This document shows positions 35,706-45,203 of a DNA stretch of 64,000 nt, piece by piece. The notes under the pieces are model-generated. The model did not search any database. It was not told the DNA's origin and saw only the letters and a program-made list of their open reading frames with translations. This DNA comes from Dyadobacter sp. LHD-138 (lineage in GTDB: Bacteria; Bacteroidota; Bacteroidia; Cytophagales; Spirosomataceae): contig NZ_JAVFVU010000040.1 of assembly GCF_030929615.1 (NCBI RefSeq), positions 1 through 64,000 on the forward strand, written 5' to 3'. The stretch's first letter is position 1. Every line of letters starts with the position of its first letter. Made by a program: the position numbers and the translations under genes.

Positions 35706-36368
35706 ATGTCAATCCGTATACTCATTGCAGAAGATCACACTTTGGTAGCTCAGGGCTATGAAAAGCTTTTTGAAGGCCGGGAGGATATTGAAGTTGTCGG
35801 ATTTGCAGAGACTTTCCACGAAGTCGTTTTTAAACTTCAGGCCGCTCTTGCGGATGTGCTTTTGCTGGATCTGAGCATGCCGGAAACACGCAATAGCCAG
35901 TCGCTGCGACTGGCCGGTTTTGATATTCTTGAATTTATTAAAAGCCACTCGATCAATATTAAGAAGCTGGTGGTGTCGAATCACCGGGACTACGAACTGG
36001 TTAAGAAAGCCATTACCCTTGGTGCCGACGGATATGTTTTAAAAAGCGCGGATTACAAAGAAGTGATATTGGCCATCCAGAAAATTCAGGAAGGGCAGAG
36101 ATATCTTCAGAAAGAGGTGGAGATGATATTGAATGAAAAAAGAAGGGATGAAAATTGTCTGGGAGCCGGTGGCGTGCTGCTGACTCCAAGGGAAAAGGAG
36201 ATCCTTCGGCTGTTGGGAGAAGGCTTGTCAACAGAAGATATGATGAAGGTTCTGACACTCAAAAAGGATACGATTAACGAGTACCGGCAGAATCTCATCC
36301 GCAAATTTAATGCACGTAATGCGGCTCATCTCGTCAAACTCGCTTTTGAAATGAATTTTTTTAGCTAA
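35706..36368 (+). CDS. NarL/LuxR-family response regulator
   Basis: A 220-residue regulator with a receiver domain (about 1-125) and a LuxR-type helix-turn-helix (about 155-215, LTPREKEILRLLGEGLSTEDMMKVL). The phosphorylation site is Asp55 in LLLDLSMPE, with acidic residues in IAEDH at the N-terminus and Lys in VLKSADY. The loop after the aspartate is longer than usual (ETRNSQSLRLAG). It starts 35 bases before the histidine kinase gene, its obvious partner. Confidence 0.93.
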   Translation: MSIRILIAEDHTLVAQGYEKLFEGREDIEVVGFAETFHEVVFKLQAALADVLLLDLSMPETRNSQSLRLAGFDILEFIKSHSINIKKLVVSNHRDYELVKKAITLGADGYVLKSADYKEVILAIQKIQEGQRYLQKEVEMILNEKRRDENCLGAGGVLLTPREKEILRLLGEGLSTEDMMKVLTLKKDTINEYRQNLIRKFNARNAAHLVKLAFEMNFFS

Positions 36369-36403
36369 TGGTTGTATCTTTAAGTGACGCTACCTCTACT
36401 TGA

Positions 36404-38230
36404 ATGATAAAATACATTACGCTGTTTGTGCTGGTCTTTTTTGTTTCTGAATTGAAAAGTCAGGATTTAGTATCGATAAAGCCTGATTTTAAATCTATTG
36501 TATTCAGTCGGCATATTCAATATTTTATAGACTCAACAGATTCCTTCGGGTTAAGGCAGGTTATGCTTCGTAAAGACTGGAAGTTATTTGTGGGAAGCAG
36601 TCCTAATTTTGGCATAAATGGACTTCCGCACTGGTTGCGCTTATCGATTCGGAATGATGGCAAGGAAGTCAAAACACTTACTTTGCTTACGAAAGGACTC
36701 GATTCTCTTCAGGCTTATCTGACCCAGGGCGACTCACTTGTAAAAACTTTTCCCGTCACAGGAAGTCACATTCCATTGCGTTACCGGGAAAGTTCCAGTG
36801 GCTATCTCACGTTAACTTTTGATGTGCTGCCGGGGCAAAAGTATATGCTTTGGACGCGGATCAGGAATCTCAATTTCCGCCTTACAGCATCTCCCTTCGT
36901 ACTTTATGAGAAATCGGAGGCAAGACAGTATTTGAAGCAAAAGCAGATTTTTCAGAGCCTGTACATTGGTGGTATGTGTATTATGCTGTTGTTCAGCATC
37001 GTGCTTTTGTGCCTTTTTCGGGACTGGCTCTATGCCTATTATTTTGGCTGTGTGTTATGTTCGGTGTCGTTGATGCTGCTGTACAATGACTATACATTTT
37101 TGCTTTTTGATGAGTTGCCCCAAATTATTTTGCGAAAGGATGCCTATGGCATCATCTGTTCGCTGATACCTTGTCTGTATGTGCTCTTTGCCGAAAAGTA
37201 TCTCCGGATTTCGCCGGTCAGGCTGACTTTCTTACCGATGGTTGCCCGGGGAATTATTTTGCTTCAGTTTATTCCGTTTGGCTATGTGTATTACAACGGG
37301 TTTGCTCTGTTTCATTTGCGGGGCTTTTTTTATATCCCTATGCTGATTTTGTGCATTATTCCAATCATTTATCTTTATCAGAGTATTCGGAAAGATTACA
37401 GGCCGGCCTGGCTTTTTTTGCTCGCAACGGTCCCGATTTTGCTCATGGTGCTGCTGGAAACCTCTTCGGATCTTCATGAAATTCCGGTACAGGAAATGCA
37501 TGAATATTATTATTACGCCACGCTTTTTGAAATGTTCGCGCTGACGTTCGGACTGGCCTATCGCTTCAAGCTGGATTTTGACCAGAGGAGGCTTTTGCAA
37601 AGGGAAATTTTACTTACTCAAATTACCGCGCAGGAAAGGGAACGCATGGACATTGCAGCCGATCTTCATGATGTGATCGGCTCACAGCTTTCGGCAGCCA
37701 AGCTGAACATTGAGTACATTCAGGAACAGTATGCCACCGATTCTGATAAGGCCCGGTGGGCGCCGGTTTATAAAATATTAAATACTTTGAGTGAAAATAT
37801 CAGCAGCATTGCGGTTAAAATGCGCAATTCTTCGCTGGATCAATTGGGCCTGGCAGGAATTTTAGAGCAAATGTATGGGCATATTAAAACACCGGTTTTT
37901 CATTTCGATTTTATAGGTATGCAAAAACGGATACCGGCTGATGCGGAAAGGGTGTTGTATGTCGTAATTATTGAAGCGCTTAATAATTGTATCAAACATT
38001 CGGAAGCCACGGAGATTAATATCCAGCTCGTGAAAGAAAAAAAACTGCTCACGGTAATCATTGAAGACAATGGAATAGGTTTCGATCTGGCTCGTATCAA
38101 AAGAGGGCAGGGGCTGAGGAATCTGGAAATCCGGGTCAGGGACTATTTTCAGGGAGATTTACTGATTGATAGTCAGCCCGGAAGCGGCACGGTTATCATT
38201 ATTAAGGTCGCACTGAAAGACGAAACTTAA
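36404..38230 (+). CDS. 7TMR-DISM sensor histidine kinase (HisKA_3 type)
   Basis: This 608-residue kinase has a signal peptide (about 1-19), an extracellular 7TMR-DISM type 2 sensing domain (about 30-165), seven transmembrane helices (about 185-390), a HisKA_3 dimerisation domain with the phospho-accepting His422 in ADLHDVIGSQLSAAKL, and a HATPase domain (about 510-605, with N and G boxes ALNNCIKHSEA, IEDNGIGFD and GQGLRNLEIRV). It lies 35 bases after the NarL-type regulator gene in one operon. The DISM domain suggests a carbohydrate-like or other periplasmic ligand, which is inference. Confidence 0.94.
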   Translation: MIKYITLFVLVFFVSELKSQDLVSIKPDFKSIVFSRHIQYFIDSTDSFGLRQVMLRKDWKLFVGSSPNFGINGLPHWLRLSIRNDGKEVKTLTLLTKGLDSLQAYLTQGDSLVKTFPVTGSHIPLRYRESSSGYLTLTFDVLPGQKYMLWTRIRNLNFRLTASPFVLYEKSEARQYLKQKQIFQSLYIGGMCIMLLFSIVLLCLFRDWLYAYYFGCVLCSVSLMLLYNDYTFLLFDELPQIILRKDAYGIICSLIPCLYVLFAEKYLRISPVRLTFLPMVARGIILLQFIPFGYVYYNGFALFHLRGFFYIPMLILCIIPIIYLYQSIRKDYRPAWLFLLATVPILLMVLLETSSDLHEIPVQEMHEYYYYATLFEMFALTFGLAYRFKLDFDQRRLLQREILLTQITAQERERMDIAADLHDVIGSQLSAAKLNIEYIQEQYATDSDKARWAPVYKILNTLSENISSIAVKMRNSSLDQLGLAGILEQMYGHIKTPVFHFDFIGMQKRIPADAERVLYVVIIEALNNCIKHSEATEINIQLVKEKKLLTVIIEDNGIGFDLARIKRGQGLRNLEIRVRDYFQGDLLIDSQPGSGTVIIIKVALKDET

Positions 38231-38265
38231 ATTTTGCAGCTTCCGGGTTTGTTGAACAATGGCAA

Positions 38266-39222
38266 TCAAGCTTGTTGCCACAATTCTTTCACTCTTTGTA
38301 AATCTCTTTTCATCGCGTCAAACACGACCTTGGGCGCAACGGTTATTTTGTCGGCGCCCTGGTCTGCTCCGCCAAGCGGATATTCAAGATGCAGGCATAT
38401 CGGTACCTGGATGTTATGATCTTTTAATAATTTGAAATAGGTTTTAAAATCCACCATGCCTTCGCCCAGCGGCATACTTTTAGGAGCCCATTTTCCACTG
38501 CTTTTATCCCACATAAAGTCTTTCAGAACGATCGTCCTGATATGGGACTCGATCAGATTAAAGCCAGTCTGCCAGGAAAGTCCGCCTTCCAGCGTTGCAT
38601 GGCGGATATCGTATTGTGCGCCCATGTGTTTGGCGTCTGCTTTTTGTAATATCTCCCAAATTTCAAACATGGAAGCCCCGACCATTCTCCCTGCATGATT
38701 CTGATAACATCCGGTCAGACCAAGTTTTTTATTCAATTGGCTTAAACCTGCCATTTTATCACGGTATTCGCTCAGTGATTGCGGGATGGTTTTCTGCTCA
38801 TTGTATTTATACCAGTTCATCCGGTAATACTTTATTCCCTGGGTCGCGGCCGTTTCCAGTACTTTTTTGTCGAGCGGGTTATTGGCATCCTCCACGGCCG
38901 TACACATCATTAAGGGGGCAAAACCCACTTTTTTCATCGCTTCAACGGCCAGTGGCAGGTCGTTTTCTACGCGCTCGGGCAACACGTGCCCTTTGGGGCG
39001 GACGGTCAGATCAATCCCGTCAAAACCTATTTCTTTGGCGGCCTCTGCCATATCCTTGTAGTTCAGGAATTGCAAATGCTTTGAAAAAATATTGATTTTA
39101 GGGACATCGGCAACCCTGCCCGGTTGGCTGGAAAAAGCCTCATGGGTCAACAAAGGGATAGCGCTGCCTGCAAGTGCTGCATTGATCAGGAATTTTCGAC
39201 GGGATAGTTCAGCTGGTATCAT
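38266..39222 (-). CDS. Tat-exported sugar phosphate isomerase/epimerase-like TIM-barrel protein
   Basis: A 318-residue protein with a twin-arginine signal at the N-terminus (SRRKFLINAALAGSAIPLL, about residues 7-25), then a xylose isomerase-like TIM barrel (IGFDGIDLTVRPKGH, about 64-78; GCYQNHAGRM; GAQYDIRHA; CLHLEYPLGG). Family members epimerise or isomerise sugars with a metal ion held by His and acidic residues. Export by Tat points to a periplasmic, cofactor-holding form, common in Bacteroidota. The substrate is unknown. It converges with the kinase gene, leaving 35 bases. Confidence 0.88.
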   Translation of the reverse strand: MIPAELSRRKFLINAALAGSAIPLLTHEAFSSQPGRVADVPKINIFSKHLQFLNYKDMAEAAKEIGFDGIDLTVRPKGHVLPERVENDLPLAVEAMKKVGFAPLMMCTAVEDANNPLDKKVLETAATQGIKYYRMNWYKYNEQKTIPQSLSEYRDKMAGLSQLNKKLGLTGCYQNHAGRMVGASMFEIWEILQKADAKHMGAQYDIRHATLEGGLSWQTGFNLIESHIRTIVLKDFMWDKSSGKWAPKSMPLGEGMVDFKTYFKLLKDHNIQVPICLHLEYPLGGADQGADKITVAPKVVFDAMKRDLQRVKELWQQA

Positions 39223-39461
39223 TTATTTTTAAGCGTTTATCCGAAAGGTGATGGGAAAAGGAACAGGAATTAATATTGAGTAAAGGACGAAAAAGTGAGG
39301 TTACTACCCGCGATTGTAATGATATTTCATAAATTAAGACGTTGAATATTTACGATCCGGTGACAACAAATTCACGTACTGTGACAGATGTACGTGCAGT
39401 GCGTAAGGGCTGACCATCGTTTTCCTGCAATGCCTGAAAGAATTGTCGGCTACAAAATGCA

Positions 39462-39490
39462 ATTAGTGTATTTAAATTATGGTATTTTTG
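39462..39490 (+). promoter_or_regulatory. Promoter of tsaE placed almost on the start codon
   Basis: TATTTTTG at 39483-39490 matches TAnnTTTG perfectly, with TTAG (39462-39465) as a weak -33 element 17 bases upstream. The start codon ATG is at 39495, so transcription should begin at or within a few bases of the A of ATG. Confidence 0.5.
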
Positions 39491-39494
39491 TCAC

Positions 39495-39935
39495 ATGAAT
39501 ACTTTGCCTGCTATAATCCGTTTTCAAGAATTGTCGGAATTAGATACTGTTGCGGCTTCCTTGCTACGGATCGGGGAAAATGTCCCTGTTTGGTTGTTTA
39601 GTGGTTCCATGGGAGTCGGGAAAACCACGCTGATCAAGAAATTGTGTGAACTGCTTGGTGTTAAATCGATCGTTCAAAGCCCGACATTCTCGCTCGTAAA
39701 TGAGTATATCACCCAAAAAGGCGTACTGGTTTATCATTTTGACTTCTATCGGATCCGGAGTGAGATCGAAGCGCTGGATATTGGTATCGAAGAATATTTT
39801 GATTCCGGTGGATTTTGTTTTGTAGAATGGCCGGAGAAAATCGAGTCCTTATGGCCTTATCCGCATCTGTTGATCACCATGGATATGGATGAAGACGGAC
39901 ACCGGGTTTTGGTCGTGACAGAAGAAAGACAATAG
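39495..39935 (+). CDS. tsaE: tRNA threonylcarbamoyladenosine biosynthesis ATPase TsaE
   Basis: A 146-residue cytoplasmic protein with the TsaE P-loop SMGVGKTTLIKKL (about residues 37-50), the QSPTFSLVNEY block (about 63-73), the HFDFYR motif and FVEWPEKIE near the end. It works with TsaB and TsaD to make the t6A modification at position 37 of ANN-decoding tRNAs, using ATP hydrolysis to reset the complex. The length is typical. The alanine dehydrogenase-like gene follows 58 bases later in the same direction. Confidence 0.95.
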   Translation: MNTLPAIIRFQELSELDTVAASLLRIGENVPVWLFSGSMGVGKTTLIKKLCELLGVKSIVQSPTFSLVNEYITQKGVLVYHFDFYRIRSEIEALDIGIEEYFDSGGFCFVEWPEKIESLWPYPHLLITMDMDEDGHRVLVVTEERQ

Positions 39936-39993
39936 CGTTGATCCCGAAATAATTACACGCATCTCTCATTAATCTTAATATTTTACCTAGTCC

Positions 39994-41220
39994 ATGGCAC
40001 AGCCTCAAATCACTGGTTTTGAAGAATTGGCTAAACAGTCGGTGCTCTATCCGCAGGAATCGTTACTGGCTACCCGGAAAAATCAGAATTCCTTAAATAT
40101 TGGTCTGCCACGGGAAATTTCTTTACAGGAAAACCGGATCGCGCTTACACCGGACGCCGTGAGTATTTTGGTTAGAAACGGGCATGAGGTATGGGTTGAA
40201 AAAAATGCAGGAAAAGGAGCTAATTTTTCGGACCATGAGTACAGTGAAGCCGGCGCCAAAATTGTGCAGAGTCCGGAGGAAGTATACCAGGCCAATCTGA
40301 TCTTGAAAGTGGAGCCATTGGTTGAAGAAGAATTCAATTTCATCAAAGCGGGTACGACGGTTATTTCGGCCTTGAACCTGCCGTCGCTGGAAAAGAAGTA
40401 TTTTGAAAAGCTCAACCAGTCGAAAATTACCGGCATCGGTTATGAGCTCGTCGAAGATCAGGTGGGCGGGAAACCCATCATCCGGGCTATGGGCGAAATT
40501 GCCGGGAGTACAGTGCTGCTGATCGCGGCAGAATATCTTTCCAGCCCGAGTGGAGGACGGGGAATAATACTGGGCGGGATTACCGGTGTGCCGCCAACAA
40601 AGATTGTGATCCTTGGCGCTGGAACGGTTGCGGAATATGCCACACGTGCCGCCATCGGATTTGGGGCTGATGTTAAAATTTTCGACAAACATATCTATCG
40701 TTTACAAAGACTAAAATATTCTATCGGGCAAAATCTTTACACTTCTATAATTGACTCGGATACTTTGGCGGAGGCTATCAGCCGGGCCGATGTGGTTATT
40801 GGAACCATGCGTGCTGAAAATGGCACGAGCCCGATGGTTGTTACGAAGGATATGGTGTCTCAAATGAAGGCTGGTTCGGTCATTATTGATGTAAGTATCG
40901 ATCAGGGCGGCTCTTTTGAAACCTCTAAAATGACAACGCATAAAAATCCGATTTTTAAATACAGCGACGTTATTCACTATTGTGTACCAAACATTCCGTC
41001 GCGGGTGGCCAATACGGCAAGTACCGCTTTAAGTAATGTATTTTTACCTTTTTTACTGCAAACGGGAACAATTGGTGGGATCGAGGAAATGATTTATGCC
41101 AATCGTTGGTTTATGAAAGGAGTGTACTGTCACAAAGGAACGCTGACAAACTCTCACATCGCCCGCAGTTTTAACATGCGTTATAAAGATTTGACGCTGT
41201 TGCTGGCTGCGAGAATGTGA
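39994..41220 (+). CDS. Alanine dehydrogenase-family protein with altered active site
   Basis: This 408-residue protein follows the alanine dehydrogenase/PNT family layout: catalytic-domain start GLPREISLQENRIALTP (about 33-50), KVEPL (about 105), a Rossmann fold with VILGAGTVAEYA (about 206-217), and DVSIDQGGSFET near residue 296. Compared by eye with characterised alanine dehydrogenases, the equivalent of the catalytic His (FLHLA) reads ALNLP, so the His is Asn, and the serine of the MSEVAG block is Gly. The Lys and Asp look conserved. It may still oxidise alanine, or act on another amino acid. It lies directly after tsaE. Confidence 0.8.
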   Translation: MAQPQITGFEELAKQSVLYPQESLLATRKNQNSLNIGLPREISLQENRIALTPDAVSILVRNGHEVWVEKNAGKGANFSDHEYSEAGAKIVQSPEEVYQANLILKVEPLVEEEFNFIKAGTTVISALNLPSLEKKYFEKLNQSKITGIGYELVEDQVGGKPIIRAMGEIAGSTVLLIAAEYLSSPSGGRGIILGGITGVPPTKIVILGAGTVAEYATRAAIGFGADVKIFDKHIYRLQRLKYSIGQNLYTSIIDSDTLAEAISRADVVIGTMRAENGTSPMVVTKDMVSQMKAGSVIIDVSIDQGGSFETSKMTTHKNPIFKYSDVIHYCVPNIPSRVANTASTALSNVFLPFLLQTGTIGGIEEMIYANRWFMKGVYCHKGTLTNSHIARSFNMRYKDLTLLLAARM

Positions 41221-41227
41221 TTTTGAC

Positions 41228-41350
41228 TTCGGCTGTCGGCGATTGGCTTTCAGCTTGGAGTTTACTAAAATGGAGACAGTTTACCAGGACTAATTAATAA
41301 TTAAAAAAGGCCGGGAGCCAAGGCTGATTGCCGACCGCCGACTGCCGAAA
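41228..41350. repeat. Imperfect long inverted repeat, REP-like
   Basis: An arm at 41228-41254, rich in TCGGC and GTCGGCG, faces a related arm in reverse complement at 41323-41350 (CCGACCGCCGACTGCCG), with about 70 bases between. It fills the gap between two genes and is GC-richer than the neighbouring intergenic DNA. It resembles REP-type or miniature mobile elements found between bacterial genes. Confidence 0.45.
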
Positions 41351-41358
41351 GCCATAAT

Positions 41359-41766
41359 ATGATTAACAATAGCAATGAAAATTCTCTGATGGACGACGCC
41401 AATTCACCCGAGTTGAACCGTAAGCTGATGGGAATGGTATCACAGGATTTTGTCCGCGTGTCGGATCAGTTAAAGGATGCATCGTATCAGATCAGGAAAC
41501 GTGGGTTTTCTGATAATCCGATTTTTGTCATTACAAATGAAGAAATGGATCTGGGGGTTTTACTGATCGGATCCACAGAATTGACCAACCGTTATAACTA
41601 CCGCGCATCCTATATGCAGGAATTTGTAGACCGCAAACTGATCGGAGAGGAATCGGTTTTACTCTTTACGGAAAACTACAAAAATCCGGAGGAATACTGC
41701 TGCCTGTTTGCATTAATTGGCGATTTTTCAGGATTCATTTTCGTGCCATATCCCGAGGATAACTAG
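41359..41766 (+). CDS. Conserved hypothetical protein
   Basis: A 135-residue cytoplasmic protein with no signal peptide or membrane segment. It is acidic and well structured (NRKLMGMVSQDFVRVSDQLKDASYQIRKRGFSDNPIFVITNEEMDLGVLLIGS). I do not recognise a named domain, but the composition is that of a real soluble protein and it ends at a strong terminator. It lies 138 bases after the alanine dehydrogenase-like gene; the inverted repeat between them may separate or end the earlier operon. Confidence 0.75.
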   Translation: MINNSNENSLMDDANSPELNRKLMGMVSQDFVRVSDQLKDASYQIRKRGFSDNPIFVITNEEMDLGVLLIGSTELTNRYNYRASYMQEFVDRKLIGEESVLLFTENYKNPEEYCCLFALIGDFSGFIFVPYPEDN

Positions 41767-41798
41767 TTTTTTTATGTAACCGGGGTAAAAATTTTATT

Positions 41799-41833
41799 AA
41801 AACGGGTGTCATTTTAAAAATGACACCCGTTTT
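41799..41833 (+). terminator. Strong intrinsic terminator
   Basis: A 16-bp perfect stem (41799-41814 with 41818-41833; core ACGGGTGTCA) ends in a run of seven T. It closes the transcript of the conserved hypothetical protein. Confidence 0.88.
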
Positions 41834-41996
41834 TTTATCCTCCTGATTTTCAATGTATTATATTTTTTAAAAAATATGCTAAATTGATTTAGCCTTGATG
41901 GTCACATTTCATTGATTTTGAAATAGTTATTAAAAAATAATAATAAGCAATTAGGAGACTATTTAAAATTATTTAATTAGAAATTATATTAGGATA

Positions 41997-42033
41997 TTTG
42001 TGAAAAAAGCTGATTTGCATCGCTATAATTTTG
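41997..42033 (+). promoter_or_regulatory. Promoter of the third SusC/SusD operon
   Basis: TAATTTTG (42026-42033) matches TAnnTTTG. TTTG at 41997-42000 lies 25 bases upstream, somewhat further than usual for a -33 element. The leader would be about 45 bases. The rest of 41834-42081 is AT-rich with no other clear feature. Confidence 0.4.
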
Positions 42034-42081
42034 CAGATTGAAACGGTAACCTATTCTTTATTTTTTAAAAATGATTTTCCT

Positions 42082-45000
42082 ATGAAAGAAAAATTACTTA
42101 AAACCTATTCCAGGGTTTTTATCCTACTAGGTCTTTTCCTTATTATGTCACCCGTTTTCGCGCAAGACAAAACGGTGTCGGGTAAGGTACTGGACGAAAA
42201 TGGTGCGGGATTGCCAGGGGCCTCGATAACAATAAAGGGGACAAATTCCGGAACCAATGCAGATGCTAACGGTGACTTTACACTTGCCGGTGTAAAAAGC
42301 AGTTCTATTCTGGTTATTTCCTCTATCGGTTATGCGAGACAAGAAATAACAGCTGGCAATCAATCTGACTTCGCGATTAAAATGGTTCCTGATGTTGCAA
42401 ACTTACAGGAGGTCGTTGTAACTGCTTTGGGTATTTCTAAAGATGCCAGGAAACTGGGATATTCGGTGACGACCATTGGCGGCGACTTGATGACAAAGGC
42501 CCGCGAAACCAACATTGGTAATTCTTTGGCAGGACGTGTTGCAGGTTTGAATGTAAAAGGTACAAGCGGTGGACCAGGTGGTACTGCCAAAATACTGATG
42601 AGAGGTATGCCGAGTATGAACTCTGCCGGATCGCCGTTAATTGTTATCAATGGTGTACCAATGGATAACACGCAACGTGGATCAGCAGGTGAATGGGGTG
42701 GAGCCGATGGTGGTGATGGTCTTGGAAACCTGAACCCTGATGATGTTGAAACGATGACTGTTTTGAAAGGACAGGCCGCATCTGCACTTTTTGGTGCACG
42801 TGCTTCGAATGGGGTTATCCTTATTAAAACCAAAGCAGGCAAAAAAGGGGATTTCTCCATTGACTACAACATGAATTATTCGATGGATACGCCAAGAGAT
42901 ATGACGGATTTCCAATACGTATATGGCCAGGGAGTTGGCGGTCAGAAGCCTTTGACGGCTGCCGCGGCGCAAATTTCTGCAAGAAAGAGCTGGGGAGCCC
43001 CACTTGACGGAAGTCAGGTGATTCAGTTTGACGGTAAAAACTATGCTTATTCTGCTCAAAAGGATAATGTGAAGAATTTTTACAGAATGGGATCAAATTT
43101 CACAAATACATTGGCGGTTACCAAAGGTGGTGAAAATGGCTCTTTCCGTCTTTCAGCTTCTAATCTTGATACCAAGTCAATTATCGAAAATAGCGACCTG
43201 GGAAGAAAAACTTTTAACCTTACTGCTGATCAGAATATTACCAAAAAGCTTAGCATTAATGTAATGGGTAATTATGTTATTGAGAATGTTAAAAACAAAC
43301 CAATTCTTAGTGACGGCCCAATGAACGCAAACAATGGTATGTTCCTTGCTTCGAACATTGATCAAAGAATTTTGGCTCCTGGTTTTGACCCGGTTACGGG
43401 AAAAGAAATTGTTTTTAGCGATGATGAGTATGTGACAAACCCTTATTTTGTTACAAGCAAGTTTGTCAACAATGTTGATCGTAAGCGATTGATATCAGCA
43501 CTTTCCACTAAGTATCAATTTACCAGCTGGTTGTATGCCCAGGCAAGATTGGGTTACGATAATGCCAACGACCGTATCTTTAAAGTTACGCCATGGGGAA
43601 CCGGATATTCGAATGGCGGAAAGGGCGGATTGGATGAGTTATCCAATGCTCAGCGTACGGAATTGAACGTAGACGGATTGGTTGGATTTAATAAGGCATT
43701 CAATAACGACGAATTTACAGTAGATGCGATCGTTGGGGCAAACTTGAGAAAGAACCGTTACGAAAAAGTTCAGGTAGGAGGTTCTCCTTTTGTTCTTCCC
43801 TATCTGTACAGCTTTAACAACGTTGTTAATTTCAACAGAGATTATCAGGTTGCTAATTCAGAAGTACAATCGGCATACTACAGTGTAGATTTGGGATATA
43901 AAGGGATATTGAACTTATCGACGACAGGTCGTTATGATACCTATTCAACTTTGCCAGGTTCGGCGCGTAGCATATTCACGCCTTCGGTTACCGGTTCCTT
44001 TGTATTTAACGATATCATTAATGTTCCAAGTTTATCATTCGGTAAAGTTCGTGCATCTTATGCACGCACCAGCGGAGAGCCGTCAAAACCATACGGAACT
44101 GCTATTTATTATGGTGTTGGCAATTCGATCAATGTGCCGGGATACCCAACAGGTGTACCTACCGGGAATTTTAGCGATGAGCTTCCAAATTTGTTCCTTA
44201 AACCGTTCACGAAAAGCGAAGTGGAATTTGGTTTAGAAATGAAGTTTTTCGGGAATCGTCTTGGTCTTGATCTTGCTTACTATACCCAGAAAACAAAAAA
44301 TGAAATTATGCCAGCCAATTACAGTAGCGCAACAGGTTACGTGAAAGGTGTGGTTGGGTCAGGTTCTGTACAAAATAAAGGCTTGGAGGTTTTGATTACA
44401 GGATCACCTGTTAAAAGATCTAAATTAGGCTGGAATGTATCGTTGAACCTTACCTCGGTTAAAAATAAAATTCTACAGACAGACGCAGATAACAATCCAA
44501 TCACGCTGGGATCTAACAGAGCAACGCTTGGAAATGCGGTTACTGCATTCGTAGTGGGTAAAGCTGGTCCTCAGTTAAGAGCGTATGATTACAAATATGC
44601 AGCCAACGGGCAGATTGTTGTAGACCAGTCCGGACTTCCGGTTAGAGGGGATCTTCTTGATTTAGGAACGGTCTTACCAACTTTGTACGGTGGTTTGAAC
44701 AACGAATTCAATGTAGGGGATCTTAATTTCTCTTTCCTGATTGACTACAACTATGGTAATAAAATATTGTCAGCGACTGAGAATTATGCTTATAGAAGAG
44801 GTTTACATAAGGAAACACTTGTTGGAAGAGATGGAATTACTACCGGCGTTTCCGAAGCGGGAGTAGCCAATACGGTAAAAGCATCAGCGGAAGACTATTA
44901 TACGGCGCTCGCTAATAACGTCACTAAAATAAGTGCGGTAGACGGAGACTATATCAAGCTTCGTCAGGTGACAATTGGGTATAACATTCCTACAAAATTG

Positions 45001-45195
45001 ATTGCGAAGTGGCCTTTAATTCGTGCAGTTAATATTTCTCTGGTATCGAGAAACCTATTTTACATCATGAAAAAGACTAAAAACATTGATCCGGAAGCAT
45101 CTTTTGGGGCAAATCTAACCTATTCGGGTATAGAAGGAACAAGCCTTCCATCGACACGTAACTATGGTATCAATGTAAACTTCAAGTTTAAATGA
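42082..45195 (+). CDS. SusC/RagA-family TonB-linked outer membrane receptor
   Basis: This 1037-residue receptor has a signal peptide ending at SPVFAQD (about residue 28), a carboxypeptidase-like domain (about 32-105, VSGKVLDENGAGLPGASITIKG), a plug starting with LQEVVVTALG and holding the SusC signature ALFGARASNGVILIKTKAG, and a large C-terminal barrel. No STN domain is present. The ATG at 42082 opens the signal peptide; the frame itself extends to 42031. The stop overlaps an ATG that opens the susD frame (ATGA at 45192-45195), a sign of translational coupling. Downstream genes suggest that its substrate is processed by oxidation or halogenation. Confidence 0.94.
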   Translation: MKEKLLKTYSRVFILLGLFLIMSPVFAQDKTVSGKVLDENGAGLPGASITIKGTNSGTNADANGDFTLAGVKSSSILVISSIGYARQEITAGNQSDFAIKMVPDVANLQEVVVTALGISKDARKLGYSVTTIGGDLMTKARETNIGNSLAGRVAGLNVKGTSGGPGGTAKILMRGMPSMNSAGSPLIVINGVPMDNTQRGSAGEWGGADGGDGLGNLNPDDVETMTVLKGQAASALFGARASNGVILIKTKAGKKGDFSIDYNMNYSMDTPRDMTDFQYVYGQGVGGQKPLTAAAAQISARKSWGAPLDGSQVIQFDGKNYAYSAQKDNVKNFYRMGSNFTNTLAVTKGGENGSFRLSASNLDTKSIIENSDLGRKTFNLTADQNITKKLSINVMGNYVIENVKNKPILSDGPMNANNGMFLASNIDQRILAPGFDPVTGKEIVFSDDEYVTNPYFVTSKFVNNVDRKRLISALSTKYQFTSWLYAQARLGYDNANDRIFKVTPWGTGYSNGGKGGLDELSNAQRTELNVDGLVGFNKAFNNDEFTVDAIVGANLRKNRYEKVQVGGSPFVLPYLYSFNNVVNFNRDYQVANSEVQSAYYSVDLGYKGILNLSTTGRYDTYSTLPGSARSIFTPSVTGSFVFNDIINVPSLSFGKVRASYARTSGEPSKPYGTAIYYGVGNSINVPGYPTGVPTGNFSDELPNLFLKPFTKSEVEFGLEMKFFGNRLGLDLAYYTQKTKNEIMPANYSSATGYVKGVVGSGSVQNKGLEVLITGSPVKRSKLGWNVSLNLTSVKNKILQTDADNNPITLGSNRATLGNAVTAFVVGKAGPQLRAYDYKYAANGQIVVDQSGLPVRGDLLDLGTVLPTLYGGLNNEFNVGDLNFSFLIDYNYGNKILSATENYAYRRGLHKETLVGRDGITTGVSEAGVANTVKASAEDYYTALANNVTKISAVDGDYIKLRQVTIGYNIPTKLIAKWPLIRAVNISLVSRNLFYIMKKTKNIDPEASFGANLTYSGIEGTSLPSTRNYGINVNFKFK

Positions 45196-45203
45196 GACGA
45201 ATT

